The notes: a model not told the origin generated them from the sequence alone. Positions 8,784 through 17,069 are shown, numbered from the stretch's first letter. The stretch is DNA of 45,296 nucleotides from Tidjanibacter sp. (GCA_017503465.1 JAFVSY010000123.1:1-45296); one strand, 5' to 3'. A program made the numbers and translations.

Positions 8784-9749
8784 TTGCGCAGAGTGTCGCT
8801 TCGACATATATATAGGATAGCAGTGGTAGCATCTCTTTTGGGAGGTGCTACCCTGCTGTTTTCTTGCTCCGGCAAAAAGAAACCTGCCGAAGTGGACCTC
8901 GAAAAGCTCATAACACAGCAGAGCGATACGCTCACGATGATTTATACCAAGAACGGACAGAAGGACTACCGTTTCTCCACCCCGCTGATGGAGAGGTATG
9001 AATTGGCCAGGGAGCCCTATATGGAATTCCGCTACGGTATTGACATCATCACCTTCGACTCACTCGGTAACGAGGCCTCCAACCTGATTGCCGACTATGC
9101 CATCTACTACGAAAACAGGGAGCTCTGGGAGGCTCGTGGTAACGTGGAGGGCACAGGTGAGGATGGACGTAAACTCTACACCCAGCAACTCTTCTGGGAC
9201 GAAAAGACCGATAAGGTCTACAGCAATGTGGACTGTAAGGTTGTGGACGGGCTGGATGTCTTTGTGGGCGAGGGCTTTGAGTCGGACAGCGAGTTCAAGG
9301 ACTGGGTGTTCCGCGAGAGCGAGGGCCGTATGTGGGTAGACGTGTCGGAGAGCGAAGAGGGCGAAGAGGGCGAAGAGGGCGCAGATAGTACCAAGGGCGA
9401 CAAGGGCAAAGAGAGCGCAACGGAGAAGGATAACAAAGACAACAAGGATAATAGGGGTGGTGCCAAGGGTGCCAAGTCGGAACAGCCCAAAGAGGAAAAG
9501 TCTGCCGATAGGGGTGCCGACAAGGTGGATGCAAAAGAATCCGCAACTGATAAGGTGGATGCAAAAGAACCTGCAACCGATAAGGCAACACTCAAGAGGC
9601 CGAGCCGCATAAAAGGAGATAGCCTCCGACTCGCGCCACGCCGCCAAAAAGGCGACAAGGAGCTCCAACAAGTGGAACTGAAAGGTGGCGAGGGGTTTGA
9701 ACTGAAAGAAGCGGACTTTAGTAGGTCGCAACGCAGGAGTAGAGAGTAA
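8784..9749 (+). CDS. lptC: LptC-like LPS-export lipoprotein with acidic low-complexity tail
   Basis: 321 residues. The start codon is TTG; in this frame no ATG precedes the hydrophobic segment RIAVVASLLGGATLLFSC, which ends in a lipobox (LFSC). Residues about 45-180 fit the LptC/YrbK beta-jellyroll family (QSDTLTMIYTKNGQKDYRFS, YAIYYENRELWEARGNVEGT), which carries LPS between LptFG and LptA. The residues from about 190 are a charged tail of E, G, K and D, built partly from a 9 bp repeat (9352-9378) and a 30 bp repeat (9519-9590). LptC is typically much shorter, so this tail is a large extension. It lies 5 bp after the TPR gene and 17 bp before the CNNM gene. Confidence 0.82.
   Translation: MRRVSLRHIYRIAVVASLLGGATLLFSCSGKKKPAEVDLEKLITQQSDTLTMIYTKNGQKDYRFSTPLMERYELAREPYMEFRYGIDIITFDSLGNEASNLIADYAIYYENRELWEARGNVEGTGEDGRKLYTQQLFWDEKTDKVYSNVDCKVVDGLDVFVGEGFESDSEFKDWVFRESEGRMWVDVSESEEGEEGEEGADSTKGDKGKESATEKDNKDNKDNRGGAKGAKSEQPKEEKSADRGADKVDAKESATDKVDAKEPATDKATLKRPSRIKGDSLRLAPRRQKGDKELQQVELKGGEGFELKEADFSRSQRRSRE
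9352..9378 (+). repeat. 9 bp in-frame tandem repeat in lptC
   Basis: Three copies of GCGAAGAGG encoding an E/G-rich run in the tail of the LptC-like protein. In-frame units allow length change without loss of frame. Confidence 0.8.
9519..9590 (+). repeat. 30 bp in-frame tandem repeat in lptC
   Basis: Two 30 bp copies (9519-9548, 9549-9578) plus a 12 bp partial third, encoding DKVDAKESAT, DKVDAKEPAT and DKAT. Confidence 0.85.
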
Positions 9750-9766
9750 GTGAGTACAAGAAACGT

Positions 9767-11029
9767 ATGGATAGTTTGTTGAGTGTCATAGTGATAGTGG
9801 TGGTGTCGGTAGTTCTTTCTGCCTTCTTTTCGGGTATGGAGATAGCCTTCACCAGCGCAAACCGTCTTCGTATGGAGATAGACCGTAAGCGAGGAGGGTT
9901 TGTGGGACGTATCATTGAACTCTTTGCAGCCAAACCGGGAGAGTACATCACCACAATGCTCGTGGGTAACAACATCGTGTTGGTGGTCTACTCAATGTAT
10001 ATGGCCAAACTTATCCACCTGCTGGCCGCCAAAATGGGCCTGCCGATGGCGGAGGACTCGGTGGTGGTCGAAACACTCATCTCCACGTTGGTCATAATCT
10101 TCTTGGGCGAGTTTACCCCCAAGAGCGTCTTTAAGATGAAACCCAACGCCTTTTTCAGGGCATTGGTACTGCCGGTCTACCTCATCTACTTGGTGCTCTT
10201 CCCGCTGTCGAAATTCACCACAGCCATCGCTTTCGGACTGTTGCGACTGCTCGGACTGAAGGTCAAGGAGGAACACAACATCAAGAGCTTTGGCAGGGTT
10301 GATTTGGAAAACCTCATTGACGAGAGCGTGGAGAGCAACGAGAAATTGCAGGCCAACGAGATTAAGATTTTCCAGAATGCACTCGACTTTTCCGACCTCC
10401 GAGTGAGGGATTGTATGGTGCCGAGGGTAGACGTGGAGGCGGTGGAGTTGGATACCTCCATTGAGGAACTCACCCAACGATTTATCGACACCAACTTCTC
10501 ACGCTTGTTTGTGTGGGAGGAGAGCATCGACAACATCGTGGGCTACGTTACCACCAAGAGCCTTTTCCGTAAGCCCGGGAGTATTAAGGAGATACTGATG
10601 TCTGTGAGGTATGTGCCCGAGACGATGGAGGCCGAGAAGTTGATGGGCGAGATGATTCGCACACGCCAGAGCGTTGCCGTGGTCATCGACGAGTTTGGTG
10701 GCACCGCGGGCGTGATTTCGTTGGAGGACGTGCTGGAGGAGATTGTGGGCGAGATTGAGGACGAACACGACACACCCGAGATGGTGGAGAAGGTGCTCAA
10801 GGATGGACAGTGGGTGCTCTCGTGCCGATTGGAGGTCGCCTACATCAATGAACGCTACAACCTGGGCCTCAAGGAGAGCGACGAATATGACACCCTGGCG
10901 GGCTACATCATCGCCAAATATGGCTCCATACCCACCGTGGGAACACTCATAGAGAGCGAAGGTAAGGAGATAAAAATACTTAAATCTACCTCTTCGAGGG
11001 TAGAATTGGCAAAAGTTCGGATTTTGTGA
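9767..11029 (+). CDS. CNNM/CBS-domain membrane protein (hemolysin C/CorC family)
   Basis: 420 residues. The N-terminal CNNM (DUF21) transmembrane domain (about 1-180) begins with a hydrophobic segment and the motif FFSGMEIAFTSANRLRMEID. Two CBS domains follow (about 195-320; VRDCMVPRVDVEAVELDT, VVIDEFGGTAGVISLEDVLEEIVGEIEDE). A C-terminal CorC_HlyC domain (about 335-420) completes the usual order. Family members are linked to magnesium/cobalt efflux or tolerance, and some Bacteroidetes relatives (GldE) to gliding. The substrate here is unknown. It sits in the envelope gene cluster, 17 bp after lptC. Confidence 0.92.
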   Translation: MDSLLSVIVIVVVSVVLSAFFSGMEIAFTSANRLRMEIDRKRGGFVGRIIELFAAKPGEYITTMLVGNNIVLVVYSMYMAKLIHLLAAKMGLPMAEDSVVVETLISTLVIIFLGEFTPKSVFKMKPNAFFRALVLPVYLIYLVLFPLSKFTTAIAFGLLRLLGLKVKEEHNIKSFGRVDLENLIDESVESNEKLQANEIKIFQNALDFSDLRVRDCMVPRVDVEAVELDTSIEELTQRFIDTNFSRLFVWEESIDNIVGYVTTKSLFRKPGSIKEILMSVRYVPETMEAEKLMGEMIRTRQSVAVVIDEFGGTAGVISLEDVLEEIVGEIEDEHDTPEMVEKVLKDGQWVLSCRLEVAYINERYNLGLKESDEYDTLAGYIIAKYGSIPTVGTLIESEGKEIKILKSTSSRVELAKVRIL

Positions 11030-11051
11030 TGGGTTTTTTGAGGAAAATCAC

Positions 11052-11059
11052 TATATTTG
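11052..11059 (+). promoter_or_regulatory. candidate -7 box upstream of the foldase gene
   Basis: TATATTTG fits TAnnTTTG. TTTG boxes lie upstream at 11023 and 11037, but their spacers (25 and 11 nt) are not the usual 19-21, so only the -7 box is supported. It would give an internal start within the envelope cluster. Confidence 0.4.
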
Positions 11060-11135
11060 AGGCCAATTTGTGAAATTGATTTTTTGCAAGCAGAAAGAGA
11101 AAACAAAATAAACAATAAAAAAACTAAACTCAACA

Positions 11136-13187
11136 ATGGCAACACTTAATGATTTGAGGACCAAAGGCGGTGTGATTGTAACCATCGTAATCGCACTTGG
11201 CCTTATCGCCTTCCTCTTGGGCGACCTTTTCAGCAACGGCAGCATCTTCGCTTCCAAGGCTAACCGCGTGGGCAAAATCGCCGGTAACAACATCGAGTAT
11301 CAGGTTTATGCAAACCAGACCGAGTATGTGAAGAACATCTACTCCTCGCTCTGGGGCAGCACCGCCTTCGACTCGCAGCAGTATGATATGATTTACAACG
11401 AGGCTTGGAACGACCTCCTGATGAGCAACTCCTACAAACCCTCGTTTGACAAAATGGGTCTTACCGTGTCGGATGCCGAGATGGTGGATATGATTCAGGG
11501 TGCTTACGTTTCGCCCGTTATCCGCTCCTTCTTCGCAGACCCAGCAACCGGTGTCTACAGCCCCGAGGTGCTCAAAGGCTTCCTCTCGCAGGTTGAGAGC
11601 AACGAGGCCGCCCACAACATCTGGAACTACATCAAAAAACGCGTAGCAGAGCAGCGTCTGGTGGAGAACTACACCACCCTCGTTGGTGCCGGCTTCGTGG
11701 CTAACGACCTGGAGGTGAATGCTTCGGTTGCAGCAGCCAACAATGCCGCCAACGTGAAAATCGTTGTTAAGCCCTACTACACCATCGCCGATTCGTTGGT
11801 TGCTCCCGTGAAGGACGCAGCTATCAAGAAATACTACAAAGAGCACAAAGAACTCTTCCGTCAGAGCACTTCGCGTGAGGTTGAGTACGTTGTGTTCAAC
11901 GTGGAGCCTTCGGAGGCTGACTACGCCGATGCTAAAGAGGCCGTTGAGACCTTGGCAGAGGAGTTCAAGGCAGCCGAGAACGTGATGCAGTTCGCACAGG
12001 CCAACTCCTATGAGAGGCCCGACAGCCGCTACTACTCGCGTGAGAACATCCCCGCAGCCTACAAAGAGTTGGCTTTCGGTAGGGAGAAATTCCTCGGTCC
12101 CCAGCTCAATGGCAACACCTATACTATGTCGCGCGTAGCAGAGGTGCGCAATATGCCCGACTCGCTTGAGGCTCGCCACATCCTCTTCTCGTTCGACCAG
12201 AAGGAACTGGCCGACAGCGTAGCTACTGCTCTCCGCAAGGGTGCTTCGTTTGCCGAGTTGGCAGAGAAATACTCGCTCGACCAGGCTTCGGCTGTGGATG
12301 GTGGCAAACTCGGTAGGTTTGCTCCCGAGCAGATGGTGGCCGAGTTCAGCGATGCACTCATTGCTGCCCCCGTGCGCCAGATTGTTACCGTGGAGAGCCA
12401 GTTCGGTATCCACGTAGCACAGGCTACTTGGAAGTCGCGCCCCGTGCGTAAGGCACAGATTGCAACCATCACCTACGATGTTGTTGCCGGCGATGCAACC
12501 ATCCAGGCTGCAATGAACGAGGCCAACGCCTTCATCGGTGCTGCTGCACAGAGCGACTTCGCAAGCGCAGTGAGCGAACTCGGCTTGTCGAAACGCTCGG
12601 CACGCATCGGTAACACCGACCGCGCTGTGAATGGTCTCAACGAGGCAAGGGAGCTTATCCGTTGGGCCTACAACAACAAAGAGGGCAAGGTGTCGGGTGC
12701 TATGGAGATTGATGGCGACTTCGTTGTTGCCACCCTCAAGACCATCCGCAAGGAGGGCTATATGCCTGTGAAGGAGGTTGCTCCCCGCATTGCACAGGAG
12801 TTGCGTAACGAGGCCAAGGCCGCTTGGGTTGCCGAGCAGGTTGCAGGTCTTGCTACCATCGACGAGGTTGCAGCGAAACTCGGCGCCGAGGTAATCACCG
12901 CCGAGGAGGTTTATGGTAACGCCAACAACATCACCGGTGTTGGTCCCGATATGACTCTCGTAGGTGCTATTGCAGTAGCCGAGGAGGGTGTTGTTGAGGG
13001 TCCCGTTGAGGGCAACTATGGTGTTTACCTCTTCACCGTTGAGGGCCACGCCACTGCCGATAACGCCACCGTTGAGAGCGAGAAAGTACGTCTTGATTCC
13101 TCGTCGCTCTTCTATTTGAACGAGCGCATTGACCAAGCTTTGGTTGAGGGCTCAGAGATTGTTGATAATCGCGTCAAATTCTTCTAA
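11136..13187 (+). CDS. peptidyl-prolyl cis-trans isomerase, PpiD/SurA type
   Basis: 683 residues. A single N-terminal membrane anchor (GGVIVTIVIALGLIAFLLGD, about 11-30) with a short cytoplasmic head is the PpiD topology. A SurA_N-like chaperone region follows. The parvulin domain is at about 345-445 (LEARHILFSF, SFAELAEKYSLD, GGKLGRFAPEQMVAEF, QFGIHVAQ). A long second helical/beta region follows that could be a degenerate second parvulin domain. The family folds outer-membrane proteins as they leave Sec. The position after LPS-export and barrel genes supports an envelope-folding role. It converges with aroE, separated by a 549 bp repeat-rich gap. Confidence 0.93.
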   Translation: MATLNDLRTKGGVIVTIVIALGLIAFLLGDLFSNGSIFASKANRVGKIAGNNIEYQVYANQTEYVKNIYSSLWGSTAFDSQQYDMIYNEAWNDLLMSNSYKPSFDKMGLTVSDAEMVDMIQGAYVSPVIRSFFADPATGVYSPEVLKGFLSQVESNEAAHNIWNYIKKRVAEQRLVENYTTLVGAGFVANDLEVNASVAAANNAANVKIVVKPYYTIADSLVAPVKDAAIKKYYKEHKELFRQSTSREVEYVVFNVEPSEADYADAKEAVETLAEEFKAAENVMQFAQANSYERPDSRYYSRENIPAAYKELAFGREKFLGPQLNGNTYTMSRVAEVRNMPDSLEARHILFSFDQKELADSVATALRKGASFAELAEKYSLDQASAVDGGKLGRFAPEQMVAEFSDALIAAPVRQIVTVESQFGIHVAQATWKSRPVRKAQIATITYDVVAGDATIQAAMNEANAFIGAAAQSDFASAVSELGLSKRSARIGNTDRAVNGLNEARELIRWAYNNKEGKVSGAMEIDGDFVVATLKTIRKEGYMPVKEVAPRIAQELRNEAKAAWVAEQVAGLATIDEVAAKLGAEVITAEEVYGNANNITGVGPDMTLVGAIAVAEEGVVEGPVEGNYGVYLFTVEGHATADNATVESEKVRLDSSSLFYLNERIDQALVEGSEIVDNRVKFF

Positions 13188-13230
13188 AAAAAACGCAGAT
13201 TGCGGGCGAATTTTGCACCGCACTTCGATA

Positions 13231-13473
13231 AGCGGCTCCTCATTTGCGACAAGCAAACTGCGGGGCCGCTTTCTTGTTTGGCACAAAATTCCCCTCGCAC
13301 TTTGCGTTTTTTATTCCTGCCTAGCGTTAGATAGCACCCTGCCAAAAATCACAAAACGGCCTTGGCCGCTGCTCATTTACGTTAAGTAAACTGCGGAGGG
13401 AGTTTTCTTGTATTCCTTGCATTTGCCTCGCACTTTGCGTTTTTTATTTCTTTCAAACGTCAGATAGCACTCC
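13231..13473. repeat. 133 bp-period structured tandem repeat
   Basis: Segments 13231-13340 and 13364-13473 align without gaps at an offset of 133 bp with about 70% identity by hand. Both contain CTCATTT...AAACTGCGG and CTCGCACTTTGCGTTTTTTA. Each has a small inner hairpin whose stem differs in a compensating way: TTTGC/GCAAA in copy 1, TTTAC/GTAAA in copy 2. A weaker third end (CTCGTTCTGTGCGTTTTT) is at 13518-13535. Copy 1 also has an outer stem AGCGGC/GCCGCT (13231-13270) and may terminate the foldase transcript. No ORF in this gap looks coding. Confidence 0.75.
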
Positions 13474-13554
13474 GAGTAGAAAAGGGGAAAGCGTCATTCT
13501 GACGCCCTTGCATTCATCTCGTTCTGTGCGTTTTTGTCTAACGTCTTTTTTTTA

Positions 13555-13604
13555 GGGAGTGTAGGGAGTGTAGTGAGTGTCGGGAGTCGGGAGTCGGGAG
13601 TGTC
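13555..13604. repeat. GGGAGTGTA/GGGAGTC minisatellite
   Basis: Six units in a row: two GGGAGTGTA, one GTGAGTGTC, two GGGAGTC, one GGGAGTGTC, mixing 9 and 7 bp periods. It is intergenic, within the 549 bp gap between the convergent foldase and aroE genes. Confidence 0.8.
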
Positions 13605-13658
13605 TATAGCTTCCTTAATCTCCCTAATCTCCTATCCCTTCCGATGGTTCAACAGCAA

Positions 13659-13691
13659 AACGCCCTGCTCAATCACGTTGAGCAGGGCGTT
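13659..13691. terminator. bidirectional terminator between foldase and aroE
   Basis: A perfect 14 bp stem: AACGCCCTGCTCAA (13659-13672), a 5 nt loop, and TTGAGCAGGGCGTT (13678-13691), with T-rich flanks on both strands. It is placed 46 bp beyond the aroE stop and serves convergent genes. Confidence 0.88.
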
Positions 13692-13736
13692 TGTTGCAAG
13701 TGGTTGCAGGGGCGGTGTCGGCAATCCGCCTCCATT

Positions 13737-14474
13737 CTACAGACGGCCGTAGACCCTCCACGAGGCCTCCGCCTGGCAGACGAACATTCGTTGCCCATTG
13801 CACACGGCGGCACCTCGCATTTGGCCTCGGTGCAGGAACTCTGTGGTGGCCGGATTATATATAAGGTCAAAGAGGAAGTGCTCCTCCGACACAAGGTCAT
13901 AGGGGATGGGTGGGCACTCGCCCAGCAGTGGGGCCATACCCAGCGGAGTGGTGTTGATGATGAGCCTATATTCCTCCATAATCTGCGGGGTGAGCTCCTC
14001 GTAGCTCAAGTTGCCCTTGCCCGAGTGGGATACGGTCAGGAATTCAAAGCCGTTGTCGGAGAGCCAAGTCTGCACCGCTTGCGATGCGCCACCTGTACCC
14101 AACACAAGGGCCTTGGGTCTGTTGTTGCCCAAGAACTCACTCAATGAGGTGCCAAAGCCCATATAGTCGGTGTTGTAGCCCACGAGTTTACCATCGTCCT
14201 CCACCCTCACGCAGTTCACCGCACCGATGCGTGCGGCCTCGGGAGAGAGTGAGTGCAGGTAGGGGATAATATCCTTTTTGTAAGGGTAGGTTACGTTGAG
14301 TCCTCTCAGGTCGGGTTGTGATGCGAGGAGCCCTTTGAGGTCTTCGATGGTATCGAGTTCAAAGAGCAGGTATGCTTTGGTGTCGAGGCACTCCTCGGCG
14401 GCAAATTTGCGGGTGAAGTACTCCGCCGACATCGAGTGGCTCACGGGTTTGCCGATAAGTCCGAATATATCCAT
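13737..14474 (-). CDS. aroE: shikimate dehydrogenase
   Basis: 245 residues from the ATG at 14474. It reduces 3-dehydroshikimate to shikimate with NADPH in aromatic amino-acid synthesis. It starts with the family motif MDIFGLIGKPVSHSMS, has the catalytic Lys in NVTYPYKK (K66), the NTD motif, and the nucleotide-binding LGTGGASQAV. The open frame extends upstream to 14531, but the extra 19 residues (Ser/Thr/His-rich, no family similarity) begin 2 bp after the preceding gene, so the inner ATG is chosen. It probably shares a transcript with the VTT protein upstream. Confidence 0.93.
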   Translation of the reverse strand: MDIFGLIGKPVSHSMSAEYFTRKFAAEECLDTKAYLLFELDTIEDLKGLLASQPDLRGLNVTYPYKKDIIPYLHSLSPEAARIGAVNCVRVEDDGKLVGYNTDYMGFGTSLSEFLGNNRPKALVLGTGGASQAVQTWLSDNGFEFLTVSHSGKGNLSYEELTPQIMEEYRLIINTTPLGMAPLLGECPPIPYDLVSEEHFLFDLIYNPATTEFLHRGQMRGAAVCNGQRMFVCQAEASWRVYGRL

Positions 14475-14533
14475 AGGGAAATGTGTTATCTGGTTTGTTG
14501 TGTGTGTGGTCTGCGCTGTTGGGTTGCTCACTC

Positions 14534-15175
14534 CTATAGCACATACTTAATCAGCAGGAAGCCACCGATAAGCAGCACCGTGAAGGCCAAAGCGCAGAGG
14601 TTGAAATACTTGTCAATGAATTTTTTGATGGGCGCACCAAACTTGTAGATGAGTCCTGCCACCAGCGTAAACCTCAAACCCCTACTAACGATGGATGCAA
14701 TGATGAAAATCCAAAAGTCCTTCACTCCGAGGAACACGCCTGCCGAGATGGTGATGAGTTTGTAGGGGATGGGGGTGAAGCCTGCCGTGAATACGAGCCA
14801 GAAGTTCCACTCGGAGTACTTCACGCCCACGCTATCAAAGGCTGCCTGCGAAAACACGGCGGGAATGAACCAGCCGTCCACCAACTCCCACGCAAAGGCA
14901 CCCAGGCTGAAGCCGATGATGGCACCAAAGACCGAGCCTGCGGTACAGATGAGTGCATACTTGAACGACTTGGCCACAGCACCAATGCAGAGTGCAATGA
15001 GCAACACATCGGGTGGCACGGGGAAGAAGATACTCTCGCACATCGCAAAGAGGAAGAGTGCAAGTGTGCCCCACTTGCTGTCGGCCCACGAGAGCATCCA
15101 ATCATACAAGCGGCGCACAATGCCCGGCCTTTTCTCCTTTGGAGTTGCAACGGTGCTGTTTTGTTGTTCTGTCAT
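14534..15175 (-). CDS. VTT/DedA-like membrane protein (YqaA family)
   Basis: 213 residues from the ATG at 15175 (MTEQQNSTVATPKEKR). A further in-frame ATG at 15202 would add 9 residues. Hydrophobic segments alternate with the family's re-entrant pattern: LFLFAMCESIFFPVPPDVLLIAL, GSVFGAIIGFSLGAFAWELV, FTAGFTPIPYKLITISAGVF, and a last helix near the C-terminus. The E-x(4)-F-x-P and F-TPIPYK motifs are typical of VTT (SNARE-associated) proteins, several of which act in lipid (undecaprenyl-phosphate or phospholipid) scrambling. YqaA itself has no established function. It lies 59 bp upstream of aroE. Confidence 0.88.
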   Translation of the reverse strand: MTEQQNSTVATPKEKRPGIVRRLYDWMLSWADSKWGTLALFLFAMCESIFFPVPPDVLLIALCIGAVAKSFKYALICTAGSVFGAIIGFSLGAFAWELVDGWFIPAVFSQAAFDSVGVKYSEWNFWLVFTAGFTPIPYKLITISAGVFLGVKDFWIFIIASIVSRGLRFTLVAGLIYKFGAPIKKFIDKYFNLCALAFTVLLIGGFLLIKYVL

Positions 15176-15228
15176 AATGATGTGCGTTCTTTCTTTTTGC
15201 AAAAAGTTGGGGGAATGTTTTTTTTCTG

Positions 15229-15918
15229 CTAAATATCGTCCGAAAGGAATTCGTAGCCCAAACGCTTACCGGTTTGGAATTGTGTGTTCTCGTTGCGGGA
15301 GTCGAACTGCTCCACATTCACGCGCTTGATGGAGTCGTAGGAGGGCATCAGCAGGTCGAAGCCGAGTGCGTAGAGGATGGCCCTTTGGAGAATCTCCAAG
15401 ATGGCCTCGCGCGAGATGCGCTCACGGCCAAACTCGTCCACACGCCACCTCTCCTGACGTTTGCCCTCAACGAAGAACATACCCTCCCTATTGACAAAGA
15501 TGCGGGCAATGAGGTAACCCTCGTCGTCGGCGCGTTTGTTCTTGAAGGAGTCGGCCAGGAAGTTGTAGATGTTAATCACGCCACAGTAGCTGTTGGCCCT
15601 GTCGGTCTGCACATATTGGTTGTGCCAAATGCGGTGTTCCTTCTCAAAGGTGAACACATTGGTGTGCATTGCGAACACCAGCATATCGGCTGCCACCTGC
15701 AAGCGAGCCTCCGACTTACCCTTGTCGATGTAGTCGATGCGGATGCGCTTGTCGATTTTGTCATCGAGTTCTTCGTCCAACTCAGTGGAGAACTCGTGCA
15801 GAACGTCTTTGAGTTCGGCAAAAAGGTTGAAAGTGTTGTCGAAAACCTGCTGTTTGAGGTTCGATTTGCTGACCAAAAGGCCTTTGATTTGTGTGCGTAA
15901 ATCGGCTTGTGAGTCCAT
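15229..15918 (-). CDS. conserved hypothetical protein, 229 aa
   Basis: No signal peptide or membrane segment. The first 60 residues are helical and acidic (FAELKDVLHEFSTELDEELDDKIDKR). The middle holds patterned motifs (ADMLVFAMHTNVFTFEKEHRIWHNQYV, SYCGVINIYNFLADSFKNKR). A C-terminal part (REGMFFVEGKRQERWRVDEF, EAILEILQRAILYALGFDLLMPSYDSI) follows. I believe close relatives are annotated only as hypothetical in Bacteroidales. Patterned hydrophobicity and codon use like its neighbours support a real cytoplasmic protein. Function is unknown. It starts at ATG 15918, and a CGTTAGA repeat pair lies 9 bp upstream. Confidence 0.82.
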   Translation of the reverse strand: MDSQADLRTQIKGLLVSKSNLKQQVFDNTFNLFAELKDVLHEFSTELDEELDDKIDKRIRIDYIDKGKSEARLQVAADMLVFAMHTNVFTFEKEHRIWHNQYVQTDRANSYCGVINIYNFLADSFKNKRADDEGYLIARIFVNREGMFFVEGKRQERWRVDEFGRERISREAILEILQRAILYALGFDLLMPSYDSIKRVNVEQFDSRNENTQFQTGKRLGYEFLSDDI

Positions 15919-15926
15919 ATAAATTT

Positions 15927-15944
15927 ATTGTCTAACGTCTAACG
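15927..15944 (-). repeat. CGTTAGA heptamer pair upstream of the 15918 gene
   Basis: On the minus strand, two CGTTAGA units followed by CAAT, identical over 18 nt to 2234-2251 and likewise just upstream of a start codon. Degenerate ACGTC/GTCTG pieces continue to about 15980. Confidence 0.7.
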
Positions 15945-15990
15945 GCAAAGGAGTAACGTCAAATGTCTGCCGTCTGACGGTGTTTTCTTT

Positions 15991-16926
15991 TTATTCAATT
16001 CTTACCACTTGTCCTGCCACCAAGGGTGTGTTGCGACCGAGGGAGTTGATTTTGGCCAGCGCACGAGCCGAAAGGCCCAGCTTGCGACCGATGTGTTGCA
16101 GGCTCTCGGTGCCCATTGCCACCACATAGCGGCCCTCCTTGTCGGCATAGATACCATAGCCCCCCACACTCTCCAACGGTAGGAGCATATTGTCCACATC
16201 CACCCTCACGGGCTCCTCGGGCACCACCTCCTGTTCGGCCACACCCTCTGTGCCCTCCTCGGTGGGGGTGTCGGCGGTGGGCTGCTTCTCGGCGGCGGGT
16301 TGCTCCACCACGGGGGTAACATAGTCGGCCAGCAGTGCGTTGTCAAACCTCTGGAGGTTGTTCTCCTCGATTATCCTGATGAGCAGGTCGGCATAGGCGG
16401 GGTTGGTGGCATAGCCTGCCGCCTTGAGTCCTCGTGCCCACCCTTTGTAGTCCTTGGGGTCGAGGTCAAAGAGCGAGCGGTAACGCTCCCTCTCGGAGAG
16501 GAACAGCGCGTGGTCCACATAACTTTCGGCCACCGACTCATATTTGCGGAAACACTCCTGCGGAGCATCGTCGTCGTGTGCGAGCGAGGGACCATCCCAC
16601 GAGCCTCCACACTTTATGCCGAAGTGGTTGTTGGCCTCTCGCGCGAGCCTTGAGTTGCCATTGCCCGACTCCAAACATCCCTGTGCGAGTGTGATACTTG
16701 CGGGGATACCATAGAGGAGCTGACTTTCCACAGCCATTGGAGCATACTTTTCGATGTACTGTGCACGTGTGAGAGTCTGCTGTGCGACCACAGGAGTAGC
16801 CACAGCCACCACCATAGCCACCACCATAGCCACCACCATTAGTTGGGCCTTCCTTAACCCCGACTTCTGAAATGAATTAGCCATCAGTGTTGCGGCCCCA
16901 ATAATATGTGTCATAAATCGCTGCAT
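15991..16926 (-). CDS. secreted glucosaminidase (muramidase) with LysM domain
   Basis: A peptidoglycan hydrolase of the glucosaminidase/FlgJ type. The GH73-like domain at about 50-200 has the Glu motif LAQGCLESGNGNSRLA, NNHFGIKC, and YESVAESYVDHALFLSERERY. A Pro/Glu-rich linker follows, then a C-terminal LysM (about 265-311; YVVAMGTESLQHIGRKLGLSA). The start is uncertain: GTG 16932, ATG 16926 or ATG 16881 all precede the signal segment, whose core is coded by three 12 bp repeats (16805-16840, MVVA units). The leader ends VVAQQ. The gene is divergent from the hydrolase at 17105. Roles in cell separation or wall turnover are inferred. Confidence 0.9.
   Translation of the reverse strand: MQRFMTHIIGAATLMANSFQKSGLRKAQLMVVAMVVAMVVAVATPVVAQQTLTRAQYIEKYAPMAVESQLLYGIPASITLAQGCLESGNGNSRLAREANNHFGIKCGGSWDGPSLAHDDDAPQECFRKYESVAESYVDHALFLSERERYRSLFDLDPKDYKGWARGLKAAGYATNPAYADLLIRIIEENNLQRFDNALLADYVTPVVEQPAAEKQPTADTPTEEGTEGVAEQEVVPEEPVRVDVDNMLLPLESVGGYGIYADKEGRYVVAMGTESLQHIGRKLGLSARALAKINSLGRNTPLVAGQVVRIE
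16805..16840 (-). repeat. 12 bp in-frame repeat in a signal peptide
   Basis: Three copies of a 12-mer (plus strand GCCACCACCATA) encode MVVAMVVAMVVA in the hydrophobic core of the glucosaminidase signal peptide. Copy-number change would alter h-region length in frame. Confidence 0.8.
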
Positions 16927-17069
16927 TCTCACACCTTTAATTCACAAAAATAGATATAATAATTGAAAAAATGAAAATTTCACCTCGCAAAGCACCTTTT
17001 CATTAGTGGCCCCACGAGGGCAATTCTCTTTTTTGGGGGAGCGAGAGGCGGTTTGTGAGGAAAAAAGAG

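Noticed and set aside
11130..13136. A 668-residue open frame antisense to the foldase gene
   Set aside because: It is a shadow frame caused by biased third positions. The sense strand has parvulin motifs.
13534..13752. A small ORF over the GGGAGTGTA minisatellite
   Set aside because: It is translation of a tandem repeat and a terminator hairpin, with no plausible protein features.
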